Source of the DNA: Scortum barcoo
Taxonomy: Eukaryota > Chordata > Actinopteri > Centrarchiformes > Terapontidae
Assembly (NCBI GenBank): GCA_023238725.1
Contig: CM041531.1
Location: forward strand, 7,973,113-8,037,112
Length of the DNA stretch: 64,000 nt
Direction of reading: 5' to 3'
The translations under genes were made by a program, and so were the position numbers. Shown here piece after piece: positions 11,201 through 26,178 of this stretch. Under the pieces are notes generated by a model. That model saw only the letters and a list, made by a program, of their open reading frames with translations. It ran no database searches and was not told the origin of the DNA. How positions within the stretch are numbered: the first letter of the stretch is position 1; each line of letters begins with the position of its first letter.

Positions 11201-14200
11201 GCCTTCACCATGGACAAACTCATCCAGAGCATTGTCCGGCAGGTCAGCACCTTTAAGATTATATCATTTGATTTGATTTATGTTGCCCACAAACACCCTA
11301 GAGCGCTTAACTTCTGTATTGTATGTATTCAGTTCAAATTCAGACATTAAACTGTGCAAAATGTGATTTAATCACATTGAGCATAAATTGTACAGAATGC
11401 ATAAAATGGATTTTAATTGTCTTTTACACCAAAACAAAATGTTGTTGTATTGTGTTTGTGTGAACCCAGCTGTTGGATACTAAACTTCTTGCTTTCACAG
11501 CTCCAGCACCTTGTCACCGATGACGTTTGTGCGCGCGTAACGGACATGTACCTGAGTGAAAGTGCCAATAAAGCCACAGGGGGCTCATTGTCCACGCAGA
11601 CATCCAGGGCCACAGCAGAGGGGGGCTACCAGCGCAAAGCTGAGCAGCTCATGTCCGATGAGAACTGCTTCAAGGTACGACAAGCCCAGAAAGTTATTAT
11701 GATATTGTACGCCACTTTGAGCGGGTTATTCGGAGGAAACTTTTGTCTGCATGTTTGTGTTTTCGTGTAGTTGATGTTCGTAAAGAGCCGAGGATCTGTC
11801 AGTCTGGCCATGGAGCTGCTCGACACAGAAGAGGAGAACTCTGATGAGCCAGCAGAGGCAGAGGTGAGACTCAGTATTTAATACAGTTCTTACACTAAGT
11901 CATTTAAGTTTATTGAAGCAGAAAAACAAGCCAACTGTTGTTATAGTCTGTTAGCATTAATTCACTATTCAGCTGGTTCTAGCTTCTGAAATGTGAGAGT
12001 TTTCTGCCTTATAATGTTTTATATGATTGTAAACTGATTATTTTTGTGTTTTGGACATACAAGATTTGAAGGAGACAATTTGGTTTCAAGAGACATGACA
12101 GGCTTTTTTTCTGTATTTTGACATTTTGTGGACCAAATAATGATGATGATTCGTCCAAAAGAAATTACCAGTAGAAGTTGATGAGTTTGTTGAGAGTATT
12201 CAGGTGTAAATAATTCAGAATTCATAAGGCCGATATTTGAGGAGTTAACAAAAGAATCCAATAACCTTATGCTTGCAGTTTTTTTTTCTTTGTTTTTTCA
12301 GTGAAGCATAAAATTAAAAAACTTTTTTATTGGATCGTTTTCAAAAATGTATAAGACTGATAATAATATATACAGACCAGAAATACTGCAGTTGAGAAAT
12401 CAGTGCTCTTTAGTGCCATCGTCACTGTATTGATAATTTCTTTGTCATTCCTGTACTGCAATTTAATTGGCTGACATATATGTACAGATGTCTATAATAA
12501 CATGTTGATTGATTTTGTATGTTATTTTTTTAAACAATATTGTATTGTGAGATTAGTTGTGATTTTTAAAATATTTTGAGTCTGTATGCTGTTGTATATG
12601 TATGACATATTTCTTTTTTCTCTGCTGTCCTCCACAGAGGTGGTCAGACTACGTGGGCAGATACCTGAACTCTGATTCTGCGTCTCCAGAGCTGCGCGAG
12701 CATCTCGCCCAGAAGCCAGTGTTCCTCCCCAGGTGAGGCCCCAGCCATGTCTCCTTCTTGTCTGCACACTTTAAGCTTCTGTCCCGAGGCTCTAGTCAGC
12801 CGAGCAGCCGCTCCACTGTTGACAAGCCAAACCAGCTGCCAAATACAACTCCTTTTTTCACAGATAGAAACAGTGGCACTTCTGCACAAGCCTGACTTAG
12901 GAAGCTCTCACACACATTTTGGGCTCTGCTGGCAAAGTCAGACATCGAGGGTTTGGTTAAAAAGAGTAACTCCACAGCTGCAACGAAGCGCTTGCAGTGC
13001 CCGAAGGCCCTCCTGTCTCTTAGGATTTTCGTCGGCCATGAACGTGACTTTTTCAGTTTCTGACCTCTGCCTCAAGTGGAAGATTGCACTTTACATGGCC
13101 ATCTTTTTTAAAAATGCAATTTATTTATTCATCGATTCAGTTCCTTTTTAATGGGGAATTTTATTTATTGATAGCAAGGTTTTTTAAAGTGGTTTTGGCT
13201 TGATCGTGCGTTTTTTGAATTTCCACCTTATTAGACGGCTATGAGGAAGCATTTGGTTTGATTATTCACATTGTATTGAATTTAATGATGATTTTCATTG
13301 TGTAACATAAGAACAGAAGTCACTGAATGCACAAATTTGAAAGCAAAACAAATGGGTTCCACCTTTTTTATTTTAATTTCATTTTTCTACAATGTCTTTG
13401 ACCTGAGTTTGAGAGACTGAAGCTCTTGTTTGGACCTGAGAGACTTTGTTAAGAGAGGACAGTGAAGTCATGGTTTCCTTTTCTACCTTATCATGCCCTT
13501 TGTTTGTGATTGTATTCAGATCTAAGGTCCTGTATGTGACTTAATCACTGTTTTCAAATGTAAATGTGCAAATGTCCATTTGTTTGTCTGTTATACTCAG
13601 TGTTATGTTTGTAATAATTTTCAGTGGAAACAGTGCACTCCCGTTGCAACTTTTTTTTGTTGTGGGTGAGGTTTTTTTCCACTGGTCTGACAGAAATTAG
13701 TGCTCATAAGTTTTTAAAAACTCTGGTCAAGCACATTATCTGCAACACTTGTACAGAGGAGTAGGGTTTGTAAATAAAATGATTGTCTAAATTGTATGTT
13801 CATGTTGTTGTATTTCTTTACTGACACCTCAGAGCTGTGTATGGAGGCGTGGTTGTGCTCCAGATGTGTTGCACATAAAGCCTGTCTGTCATTGCTTGTT
13901 GGTGATTTTTTTTTTCTTCCTTTTTTTTAAATTTCATTTCTTTGAGATGGCTGTCCATTACCATAAACATTTCAAAATGATTTTTAAAACACACACAAAC
14001 AAAAAAACTCTCTCTTAGTTCTCTCTTATTTAACCCATTGCATAAATCTGGTACCTGACTATGATTTATCAGTGGGATCACCCACATCCTGTGCTTTTTT
14101 CCTTTTCATCAAATCTATGAGAGATCAGCAGCACAAGAGTTCAAAAATAAAACATGGCCCTATCTTCACAAATATCCTCAATGGCAGTAAAAAAAAATCC

Positions 14201-16593
14201 AGCAGTTTCTTTTTTCCAGTTGTGTTGGGTCTTCATCTCATGATCATAACACTCTGTACATTGTTGGTGAAAGTATGTGCACATCAAAGTATCCTCAGCT
14301 CATATTTTTGATTGGTATCCGATCAGGCAGCAATTTTCTAGTGTTTTGTTTCTAACAGTTCTTACTTGAAATTGGCCTCACTGTCATGTCTTTTAAGTGG
14401 AGCCCTGAATGCAAAAATATGCTTCATGGTTTCAGTCCCCCCGCTCACCTGTACCCTCAGTGGTAAGTACACATTTAAAACTTTCATTCAGGTGGGGTGA
14501 ATTAATTGCATTTTTTTTTTTATTACCTGCACAAAATCAAGGTCAATTTCCAATTAAGTGACATATTTGTTTGCCAGTCGTATACAGATTTGAACTATGT
14601 GGCTGTGCAACGGAAGTGCACTGTACAGAAATATTCCGACTGCTGCCTCTGCTGCTCTTATAGATCCACATTTCCCACGAATGATTTGACTCCCTATCTA
14701 ATTCTATTACTCGGTGAGTTGCAATGCATGGGTTTAAAAATAATTGTTTAAAGGGACAGTCCTCTCAAATTTGACTATACTGCTCTCAAATTTGCTTAAG
14801 GTCATGTGTATCCTCTAGGCCTTTAAAATCACACAGTGCATACTGTCAAACATGAAATTGTGCCTTTTTATATAACGATGTTCAAGTGAAAATAAACCAG
14901 TTTCCGACTCTTAGAAATTTGTGCGAACTTTCCCTGCAAACGTGATGCACCCCCTTTTTTTATTTATTTATTTATTTTTTTTTTTTATGTGTGTGGAGTA
15001 ATGAGAAGAATTTCTCCGGGCTCAGAGGTCGGGATTATTCATGCTTGTCCGTCTGTTTTGGCTTTCAGGAACTTGAGAAGGATCAGGAAGTGCCAGAGAG
15101 GATGGGAGCAAATGCAGCAGGAGAGGATGACCAAGGTGCCCTCGGACAAGTCGCAGGACGGCGGCGAGCTGAAGATGGAGTGCATGTTCAAGCTCAACTC
15201 CTACAAGATGGTCTACGTCTGCAAGTCAGAGGACTACATGTACAGGCACACAGCGCTCACGCGGGCTCATCAGGTGAGAAAATATCAGCCAGACAGTCAC
15301 CGTCTGCTCCTCATTCATTATTTATAATTATAATGTTCAGTGGCAGGACTGTGAGTGATAAGTGAAAATGTCAAATTATCAAATGTGTTTATATCAACAT
15401 CCTTACAACAAATCTGTCACAACAACTAAATATTTGAACAGAACATTGTTTAGAGCCTTTGGGATATTAATGAATTAATTCTTTGACATTTGGAACAACA
15501 AAGATTATATAATGTCGATGAATAATCTACAATACACAGTTGTGTTGTGACGGCAAAATGAAATGAATTTCAGGAATAACAGGGAAATTTAGAGGCAGAG
15601 CACTTACATCTGAAATCATATCGATTATAGATAATGATAAACATTATCATCTTTAGTAAGAGTTTTTTCTTTTTCTTTATTAAAAAAAAAGACAAATTTG
15701 TGTGAAATCTGTTGGACAGACAGATGATATTATTGCATGAAAATAATCTCACTTCTATCTACGATGAGATTATTTTCATTTTTTTAAGACAAAATCACCA
15801 AAGTTAAGTAAGTCTTTAATTTTGTATCCCAGTTGATAGAAGTCATTTAACTGTAAGGTAAAATTTAAATCTTTTAAATCATTTCTAATATTAACTCGTC
15901 TATACAAATTGTTGAACCTCTTCAGGTAGCCAGTTGCTTGTTTTAATCTTTCTTAAAATGTGTTTATTATTCATGTTTGAAATGAACTTATTAACTTTTA
16001 TTGGACTCAAAAATCATTTTCACAGTTCACACTACATAAAAACTTCACAACATAAAAACCAAAGCCAGCATTGAAACTTTATGTAACTTTGGCTTTTTTA
16101 TTTAGAGTCAATTACAGCATTTCTCGTTTGGTGATTTAATGCCCCTCACTGATCTGAAGCCACCGTAGTTTTCGCCATTAGCAACCTAAAGATGGCTGCC
16201 ACATTCAAAAGGCGCCTCACCTTTGGTGTCTTCAGAAAAGTCACATCCTCATTGACTAAAGGAATGACGCCTCAAGTCTCTGAAGGATAAATACTGAAGT
16301 TTTTAAAGATTACCTGTCCGTCATTTTGAACTTGTCTCCCAGTAGCTGAGGTTAGTTGTTCTGGCCTTTTTCAGTCCCAGCAGAGAGTCAACACACGCCT
16401 GCACAGACGTTTCCAGGCCTGGCTGGACTCATGGGCCAAAGAGCACGTGACCAGCGACATGGCTGCCGACAACCGCAAGTGGCTGATGGGAGACGAACAA
16501 GAAGGCCTGTTGTCCTGCACCACCACCTGCTGCCCCGAGGTCCTCCATTATCTCAACATTAACAAGTACCGGGTGAAGTACAGAACACTGTAG
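5266..16593 (+). CDS. sin3a: Paired amphipathic helix co-repressor Sin3a (20 coding exons)
   Basis: Sin3a is the nuclear scaffold that joins DNA-binding repressors to HDAC1/2. Coding exons: 5266-5460, 5574-5765, 5945-6051, 6178-6520, 6658-6909, 7041-7193, 7361-7516, 7787-7873, 8022-8140, 8475-8700, 9232-9348, 9530-9768, 9904-10087, 10336-10912, 11073-11242, 11501-11674, 11771-11863, 12638-12732, 15069-15273 and 16375-16593. They total 3903 nt and 1300 aa (human SIN3A is 1273). The start MKRR matches SIN3A and has A at -3. PAH1 is at about residues 127-200, PAH2 330-405, PAH3 493-562, and the HDAC-interaction domain about 580-700 (AMEIDYASCKRLGSSYRAL). An acidic run EEEEEEEEED follows, and the C-terminal domain ends NKYRVKYRTL. 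A Gly-His repeat (exon 3) and a Thr-rich run (exon 5) are low-complexity insertions. Fish carry two sin3a co-orthologues; I cannot tell which this is. Confidence 0.97.
8830..9085. repeat. Dispersed fish repeat, CGATTAGTCGATTA family, copy 1
   Basis: It starts GAGGTGCAACTAAAGATTATTTTC. It contains TCAGTTATCAGAAAAATCC and TAACAATTATTGGCTACAGC. It lies in the sin3a intron between the coding exons at 8700 and 9232. It is an old, diverged copy, so the boundaries are soft. Confidence 0.5.
9769..9804 (+). promoter_or_regulatory. sin3a: Weak sin3a splice donor followed by a U-rich tract
   Basis: The exon ending at 9768 must splice after AAAAG to keep the LKRLKMKEEEW reading known in SIN3A. The donor reads GTTTAT, lacking the usual purine at +3 and G at +5. 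A run of 17 T residues follows at 9788-9804. Such tracts below weak donors are known TIA1-type binding sites that help U1 recruitment. Retention of this intron would end the protein at TGA 9779-9781. Confidence 0.6.
12733..15068 (+). other. sin3a: sin3a intron 19 with 3'-UTR-like sequence and AATAAA
   Basis: This is the largest intron in the coding part of sin3a (2.3 kb). Its first codon after the exon is a stop: AGG TGA across the donor. A canonical AATAAA at 13773-13778 is followed by a GU-rich stretch (TGTATGTTCATGTTGTTGT), the usual layout of a cleavage site. The second half has T-rich low-complexity sequence (TTTA repeats near 14958-14985). Confidence 0.5.
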
Positions 16594-18790
<2,197 letters not shown>

Positions 18791-18974
18791 ACTCAGTTGA
18801 CTACTTCTTTTTTCATTTCATTTCGTGTCTGTACGATACCGACCACTTATTATTTAAAATTGTCTCCAATATTTGGAGTGCAGACCACTCCTGCTGCTTT
18901 TGTCTGTCACCTTATTTATCTTTTATACTGTCCCAAGACCTAATTCTTGAATTGAACAATACAACACAAAGAAA

Positions 18975-19195
18975 TCTTACTTTGATTGTTTGTTTAATTT
19001 CCAATGCTAGAAAAATTATATACAAAAAGTGGGCAAATGCAGCGATTGTGATTTTTTTTGTGAAGATGAAAAACATTGACTATGAAAACAGTATATTTGA
19101 GATTCTTTTGTGAATTCTTCTCACACTGACACTTCAGACTATGAAAGACTTTTTTTTTAAGAGGAAATTTGAAGTCTGAAGGACGTAGACTTAAG
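18975..19195 (-). other. crabp1: crabp1 3' UTR
   Basis: Non-coding sequence follows the crabp1 stop on the - strand. ATTAAA (plus-strand TTTAAT at 18993-18998) is the likely polyadenylation signal, giving a UTR of about 220 nt. Confidence 0.5.
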
Positions 19196-22100
19196 CTACG
19201 CTCGTACGTAGATCCGCGTGCACACCACATCGTCAGCTCCAAAGATCTGAAAGGAGATTAAACAGGAAGATATAAAATCAGTATATCACTTTGTGAGCAG
19301 TAGTGTCTTGTCACTGCGCTTCATTATTTAGTCTTAGTTAATTTAGGATTTATCTGTACAAGAGAAATATTTAAAAGGAAAAAACAGTATACCAAGCATG
19401 ACAATGAAAATGCAGTTGTGTCTCGTTACTTAAGGTCTGTCTCTCTGAAATGGACAAAGCATTTCCAGACATTCATCTTCTGGATTCCTGTAACGTTTGT
19501 GCAAATTTCAGATGATGAAATTGTCCCTTTACATGTCATTTTAAAGCTCCTGTGTGGCTGGAAAAATTCACTTCAGTTAAGTCTTAATTCAATCAGATTT
19601 TCACCCTCAAACACTTGAATCATCGTCCCTGAATTTCCTCTAATAATACCACAATAATGTCCTCATATTTTCCTCTGCTCTGTCAAATTTCCACCACTAA
19701 TTGCCAAAATGCCAGATGTGACAAAAAACCGATATGAAAACGGACGAGGGGGGGGGGGTGAAGAAGCATTGGCCGCCCCAAGCGAGTCAGCGGCGGGTGT
19801 GTCCGAGTCCAAAGATTTATGGGAGTCCCAGGGGCGTAGCATTATGGCCAGCTGCAGCGCCACACATCATCATTACCTCGGGCCATGCAGTGCAGTGTGG
19901 TGAGACGAAGGAGGGGAGGAAAAAAAAAAAAAAAGGCCCCTGCGCTGTGAGAAAATGGAGCTGAGACGACTCCATCTGGCACTGGGCGCGATGCCGAGGG
20001 AGACATTAACTGGAGGTAACACCAGGGTCCATTGGCATATCTCAACAGCTTGATCAATGACACCAATTAAAGATCTGGACCCCCCCCCCCCCTCCAGCCC
20101 CGACACCATCACCGCCACACCATTTCATCCGGCTCCATCATAAAGTAGCCGATACACGACTGCATTCAAACCTTTATTTATTGGCCTCTAATGTAAAGGA
20201 AGTGTAGGAGGTTCCTCTCTTGGACAAATAAAAGTAGTTTTTCGTTCTCAAGTATTTATCGTCCTCCCCCTTTCGCACTGTCGACTCTCCAAATGGTCAT
20301 TAATAGTCCAGCCGTCTTAGATTATAGCGGGTGCTGTGAGCCACCACATGTTGTCTTCATTAAGCTCCACATCCATCCGTCTCTCCCCGAGAGCCTAATT
20401 TTCCTCATCTGCCGGGCGATGCTTTCATTGGAGGACGCGTGTATTTTTCCTGTTTGTGCCGTGGGATCGATCACGTTCCTCTGAAGTGTGTTTTCCCATC
20501 TCGACAAAGCTGCGGCGCCACTTTATTCTTTTCATACATGCAGACGGGTGACAAATGAAAGGAAAGGCCTGAATGCTTTGACCCCTTCAATGAGGGGATC
20601 TGGTGGCTCTGTTATGGGACATTTTGCTGGCATGGTTTGTGATCACTTGTCCCCTTAGAGCGAAGGGTCACTGCAGATCAATACGAAGTTGTTCTGAGTG
20701 ATCGTCTTTATCCTCTGATGGAACATTTCTGTCCTGATGGGAGGGGTTTCTCTTCCAGGATGACAGTTCCCTCATCCATAGGAGGGGTCAGTGAAGGAGT
20801 TTCGGGATGAAAATGAGGTGAATCATACGCTGTGGTCTTCACAATCACCAGATCTCAACCCAGTTAAACACCAATGGGAAATTTAGGAGTGACGTGTTTG
20901 GCAGCGCTCTCCACTACCATCATCAAAACACCAAATAAGGGGATATCTTTTGGAAGAATCGTGTTCGTCCCTCCAGGAGAGTTCAGAGACCTGGAGAATC
21001 GATGCATCACATTTCTGAGATACTTGATGTTGGTTTGTCATTTAATGTGTCGCCCGTCTTTATATGCTGACTGAAGTTTGGAGAGAACTTTGTCATATTT
21101 AATTGATTAATTAATAGTTCTGTGTTTTGATTGCGTTTTGGGTTCCCACTAAAAAAATACAAATGAAGTCTAATTAAACAGGCTAATAACAATCACCCCA
21201 AACTCTTTACATATCTGTGGAAGACACAGTGTCCCACACTGCAGAGAATATGTGGAGGAGCCTCTCAAAACTGTGTAAAAATGTTTTTCTTGGCTTCTTC
21301 TAACTTCAAAAACAGTGCACTCCCAGTATGCAGCATATTCTTTATAGTTTTGTGATATAACCGCAGTTTGTTAGTGGCCCCTTGAGGAAATCATGTGACC
21401 TAGCACAGAAAAGGCTAAATGAAAAATATATTACTTTTAATTACCATTTCTTACCTTAAAGTTGAGGCAGTTTGCGCTGTATCGCATTACTTCCTGTCAT
21501 TCTTCCAGCAACAACAAACTGATTTTGACGTTTCGGTATGTAAAGTAACCACCAACTTTTCAGCGTTCGAACAGGCTTATCAGTAAAATCAAATATTAAA
21601 GTCAAATGAAATGCAGACCTCAGTGTGTTCCAGTACTGTGAATCTTTTTCTAAAAAATTCACAGTAAAGTAACCTTACAAATGTGTGTGCATCCAAACTA
21701 TCAACAATAATTTTGTTATTTTGGCACATTATATATTTGAAATCTATATTTTTTTAAATGAATATCATAGAAACTATGAAACAAGACATTTTTGTGTTCA
21801 TAAATACGTAGATTTTTTTCTCTGAAGTAACGCTTTTTTTTTAAATTTTTTTCTCTGAATTTGATTACGTGACGCTTTTTTTTTAAAGGTGACTTATTTG
21901 ATTTTTAACGTGTACTGACCTGATAAATATCTGTTTCACCTCAGAGCCAAATATCTGCTTCAACATCATCAAATCCTAAAATATCTAAACAATGCCTTCA
22001 TTAAGGAGTTGTGTTTAAATTACAGAACAGCATGAATATACCCGACCTCTCGCTCCTCACTGGTATCACATTAAAGCTTGAAAAGCCACTTTTTTTTTTG

Positions 22101-22916
22101 TTCCAATGATTCAACCCCACATGCCTATCAGATTACAGCCCATCACTCCAACACAGACAGACGTACACGCCCTTATCTTGAATAAAAACACACTTGGTCT
22201 TGTTCAAAGCTTTGTTCCCCGTTTAAAAAAAAAAAAAAACCTGCCTTCAGTCCAAAGAATAGCCCCTCTCAAATGTTTCCCTGATTGCCTCTGCAGAGTT
22301 GCAGTCGGTAAAGAGGAGATCTCCATCACGGCCAAACTGGACCTCGTCCTTGTTGTCCATCTGGCCAGTAAATCCAAGCAGATGTTTACAGGAAAGAAAA
22401 AAAAAACCTGCCTCGTCATGGTGATCTCAAAACTGCCAGGAACTGGAGGCAGGAGTGTCTCTGATGGATGCAAGACCATGAAGCACTGCCTAACAACAAA
22501 CGTCTGGCAGTGAAATGTTCATTTATTCCTTTGAAGTTTGGAGCCCCTGAATAGGTGTTTCTGCAAACTGTGACATATTATCCACTTACTTTCAGCTTTT
22601 GTGTTGTTTTTATTAATGTGGAAATCTGACTGACGCATTATATGATCATCATATGAGTATGATTTTCTCTGGATGTCTTTCTGTTTTTTCTTTGACATGA
22701 ACACTAATGAAAACTGACTCAGTGCATCCTGATGATGAGTCTCACAGTAACAACAGGCGTGTTTATCCACGCCCGTTGGACGGCGTCTCCGAATGTCCAG
22801 GAGAGTTCAGAACATTTCCCCACAGCTATGTCGTATTCTGGACAAATATTGACCAGATCGTTTGACATTTTTAACATCTGGTGTCGCCTCTACCACTCCT
22901 CGCCGCCCCCCGTTGT

Positions 22917-22966
<50 letters not shown>

Positions 22967-25900
22967 ATCTGTCCAGTTTTGGTTCGTGCCTCTGCCGCCA
23001 TTCTTCTGCCATGACTGTCATCGCTGAGAAATAAGCTCAATTAGCATGATGAGAGAGTTGATACCACTCACTCAAAGTATGTTTAGGCAAAAACTAAGGA
23101 ATATCAGTCTTATTATATTCTCAATTAATCAATTAATACTTTGGAGACATCAGTTTGGACCTTAGGAACATTAAATATTAGCACACATTTTAGAGACCAA
23201 ATGTCTTGTTTGATGGGATCCACGGTCAGTAACCAAAGATTTTCAGTTTATTCTCAAAGAGGACAGAAAAAAACAGAAAATATTTATTTATGTCACTGGA
23301 ACTGATGAATATTTGCCATATTTGCTTAAAAAATGACTTTGAGCTGCTGGTAGGTGGATTTTGCACGGAGCCTGGCTAGTTGTTTCCCTACGTTCCCAGT
23401 CTTTGTGCTAAGCTAACTGGCTGCTGGCTGTAGTTTTTTCCTTATTTACCGTACAGATGTCAGAGAAATATCAACCATCTCCTCTAACTCTTGCCAAAGA
23501 AAGCAAATAATCACATTTCCCAAAATGCTGAACCATTCCTTTAAGGATAACCAAGAACAACAGTGCTTTTGACACAATGTCCTTTTAGCCGATCTCTTGT
23601 TTTCTTATTGGCGGAAGAAGATATAGAAAGAGAAAATGACCCATGTGGTTAAAGACAGCGACCTCCAAATCTGACACCTCATCCCAACTCTGCAGAGCCT
23701 CCAAACATCTGTTCACATTTTAGATGAAACTGAGAGTCTTTGTGAAGACATCCTTGTTCGGATCATCTGGGAGTCGCAATTTTATAAAAGAAAACACAAA
23801 GAGGACGAGTTCTTTTTAACTGAAGAGACACATGTGGCTCCAGAGGTGAAAATGAGATTATCTCTGGGTGCAGTCCATGCTTCATACACTTAATGCTCTT
23901 TCTCATGACATCGTATTTCTAGTATTTCTAACTTTAAAAAACGACTCACCAGCACGAGTTCGTCCCCTTTGAGCTCTCGGCTCCAGAAGGTCTTCGGGCC
24001 GCTCCCGCTCAGGAGAGTCTGTTTGCAGTAAATCTTGTTTTCTGTTTCCCAAGTGGCCAAGCTCTGTGGAGAGGCAGCGCTTTAATGAGGTTTCCAATAT
24101 TTACCCTCTCAGTTTCACCTGGCTAACACGATGACAGCAATAAAGCAAAGTGATATACGAGAGATCAGGAGGGACTGCGTGTTTATCTCTTCGTCCGGTC
24201 AGTCTTCAGGAGTCTTTGGCGGTGAATCAGCTTGCCTTTCCTCAAAAAATTAATAGATTTTTGAGTTTATTTTTTACCTACTTCTTTACATCTATTTCAC
24301 CTAATGTCAGTAAGATGTGAGACTTCAATGGACATGCTTCCAATTTTACGTGTGAATTTCAGTCTATTCTTTAGAAGGAGTTCTACTCCTGTATTATCTC
24401 TTATCTGTGGCTCTAGAGTTTCCACAGTCTGAGAAAATAACCCTGATGATGTCACCAGGGACCAAGATACTAATGAGTTGCACTATGGGAAATGTCTGCT
24501 CGTTCTTTTCTTTATTTATTCTGACACAGTAACCATTTTCTTTCCACGCTGGTAGAGATCAGAAAAAAACAGTACGCCGCTTCACGCACAGGTGAGTTAA
24601 AGAGGGAGTCTGTTGCGTAAAAAGTCTCGTTAAAAGGGCGCCACGTGATTTTTCTGGGAAAGTCCCCAGCAACACCCGTTCATAATACTGCAAATCCTGC
24701 AGGCTTTCATCAGTGAACCAAAGGCTCAATCACCATTATGTTACCTCATTCTGCAATACATAGGGGCTTAACAGACAGACAAGACAGACATTTAAATGAA
24801 AATCTTAGGGATTATAACTTTTTGTAAAAACATCAGTGTTAAGGTAGTGTATTACACGAAAAAATCCAACCTCCTAACAGTTTGATTGGATTACCTTACA
24901 CTTTCTCCCGTCCACCGTCTCCTCATCAAACTCCTCTCCAATGACGAAGTTGATCTCTGTGGTGCGGACCGTGGTAGAAGTCTTGATGTAGAAGTGCTCC
25001 CCGTTCTGTTTTATCTCCACGTGAGGCTTGGACGCAGCCGCCACTGCGATCTTCCGCAACATGGGGTTCACACCTGAGACAAAACTACCTGTGAGCCTTC
25101 AGTTTGAATATTAAGAAGGGCTGACGAGTCTGTAAAGTACAATACATGAATAAAACTCACAATGACCCAATGCACAAAAAGCGTAAGACCTACTTTCTCT
25201 GTATTTTATCATCTGATGTTGTGTCACCTCACATTTTTCTGTCTGCCTGTGGCGCCACAAGGGTGGTCAGGAAAAAAAATCCAATTTCAGAGGTGACATT
25301 TATTTACTAGAGGAATGTATAAAGGTGGAGGCATCTCTCAGAGTCGGGTATTTGACAGCAAAAACCAATCAGTTGTCAGGAGAAGATATTACAGTACACA
25401 GCAGTTAGTTCTCATATTAAGAAAAAAAGGATCCTCCAGCAGCTGCGGCCGAGATTGCTATCAGCAGATGTTGCAAATATGGAGGGTGCAGTGACAAGGT
25501 GATGAGGGGCAGGAATGCCGGTGCAGTTTGCTTTGTTTAGCTCGCCTGTACATCATGATAGATTCTGTCCTCCAAAATGAGCAGGGAAACTATTAACCCT
25601 CTCCGTCACACAGTTACAGTGCAAACTATCAGACGAGGGAACGCTTCAGCCTGTTTCCCGTCCATCTTCCCCGCAGTCCATCACACAGTTTGTTGTCTGG
25701 TTCTGTAATTAAAACCAGTTGTACTCGGCTGTGGAGCAAGCAGCTTCTCGATTAAATTTGTCCCCTGTAACCACACTTCCACATGTAAAGATCACCGTTG
25801 ATTGCTTGTTTTGTGTGGGAATTTGATCACTTTGCTTGCTGCCATCCGAGATGATAACAAATCTCCAATTTGTATGTATGATGCATTTTGTGCATTTTTG

Positions 25901-26178
25901 CAGTTTTTGTTCACTTCAAAATAAGATTCTACATTTAACACCAGAAAACTGCATGATTTCAGAACAAAACCTTGGCTGAAGTCTGTATTTCAGGTATGGT
26001 TGTCTACAGTACAGATAATAGAGCTCTGTTCATTAGATAATATATATATTAAAAAAAACAGTCAACACATTTAAACCGTCATAGAAAAAAATAGTAAATT
26101 GTTCTCACCCAGAGCTTTGAGCAGCTCCTCAAAATTCTCGCTGTTTTTCATTTTCCAGGTGCCTTGAAAATTGGACAT
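19196..26178 (-). CDS. crabp1: Cellular retinoic acid-binding protein 1
   Basis: Crabp1 is a small cytosolic lipocalin-fold protein (fatty-acid-binding family) that binds all-trans retinoic acid and controls its supply and breakdown. Coding exons on the - strand are 26178-26109, 25073-24895, 24063-23950 and 19246-19196 (70, 179, 114 and 51 nt). They total 414 nt and 137 aa, the same length and exon plan as human CRABP1. The protein starts MSNFQGTWKMKNSENFEELL, the family signature. The carboxylate-binding residues Arg112, Arg132 and Tyr134 (counting Met) are present in FWSRELKG and CTRIYV. The C-terminus is VRA, where human has VRE. Fish have crabp1a and crabp1b; the copy is not resolved. It is convergent with sin3a, and intron 3 is 4.7 kb. 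Confidence 0.97.
19700..20480. promoter_or_regulatory. Candidate conserved non-coding block in crabp1 intron 3
   Basis: Within the 4.7-kb intron, this stretch is more GC-balanced than its surroundings and has no simple repeats apart from short G, A and C runs. It contains homeodomain-like cores such as GGTCATTAATAG (about 20293) and CACCAATTAAAG (about 20062). The call rests on sequence texture only, and no conservation could be tested. Confidence 0.25.
20560..21055 (+). pseudogene. Tc1/mariner transposase relic
   Basis: The + strand retains SPDLNPVKHQWEI at 20845-20883, followed by a stop. This is the Tc1-type signature SPDLNP-EHLWE around the third catalytic acid. Upstream, CAG GAT GAC AGT (20756-20767) gives QDDS followed by LIHRR, the block around the second catalytic Asp. 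The downstream CCACTACCATCATCAAAACACC block also fits the family. Several stops and shifts make it inactive. It sits in crabp1 intron 3, antisense to crabp1. Confidence 0.8.
22919..22962. repeat. (CT)n microsatellite
   Basis: About 22 uninterrupted CT units in crabp1 intron 3. Confidence 0.97.
23370..23550 (+). repeat. Dispersed fish repeat, GCTAAGCTAA family, copy 1
   Basis: The block runs GCCTGGCTAGTTGTTTCCC, GTTCCCAGTCTTTGTGCTAAGC, GCTGCTGGCTGTAG, CCGTACAGA and CACATTTCCCAAAATG, and ends AACCATTCCTTTAAG. Two further copies in the window (about 56505 and 59285) share the same order of blocks. I recognise the layout as a high-copy element of spiny-rayed fishes. The family was not named with certainty. 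Confidence 0.75.
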
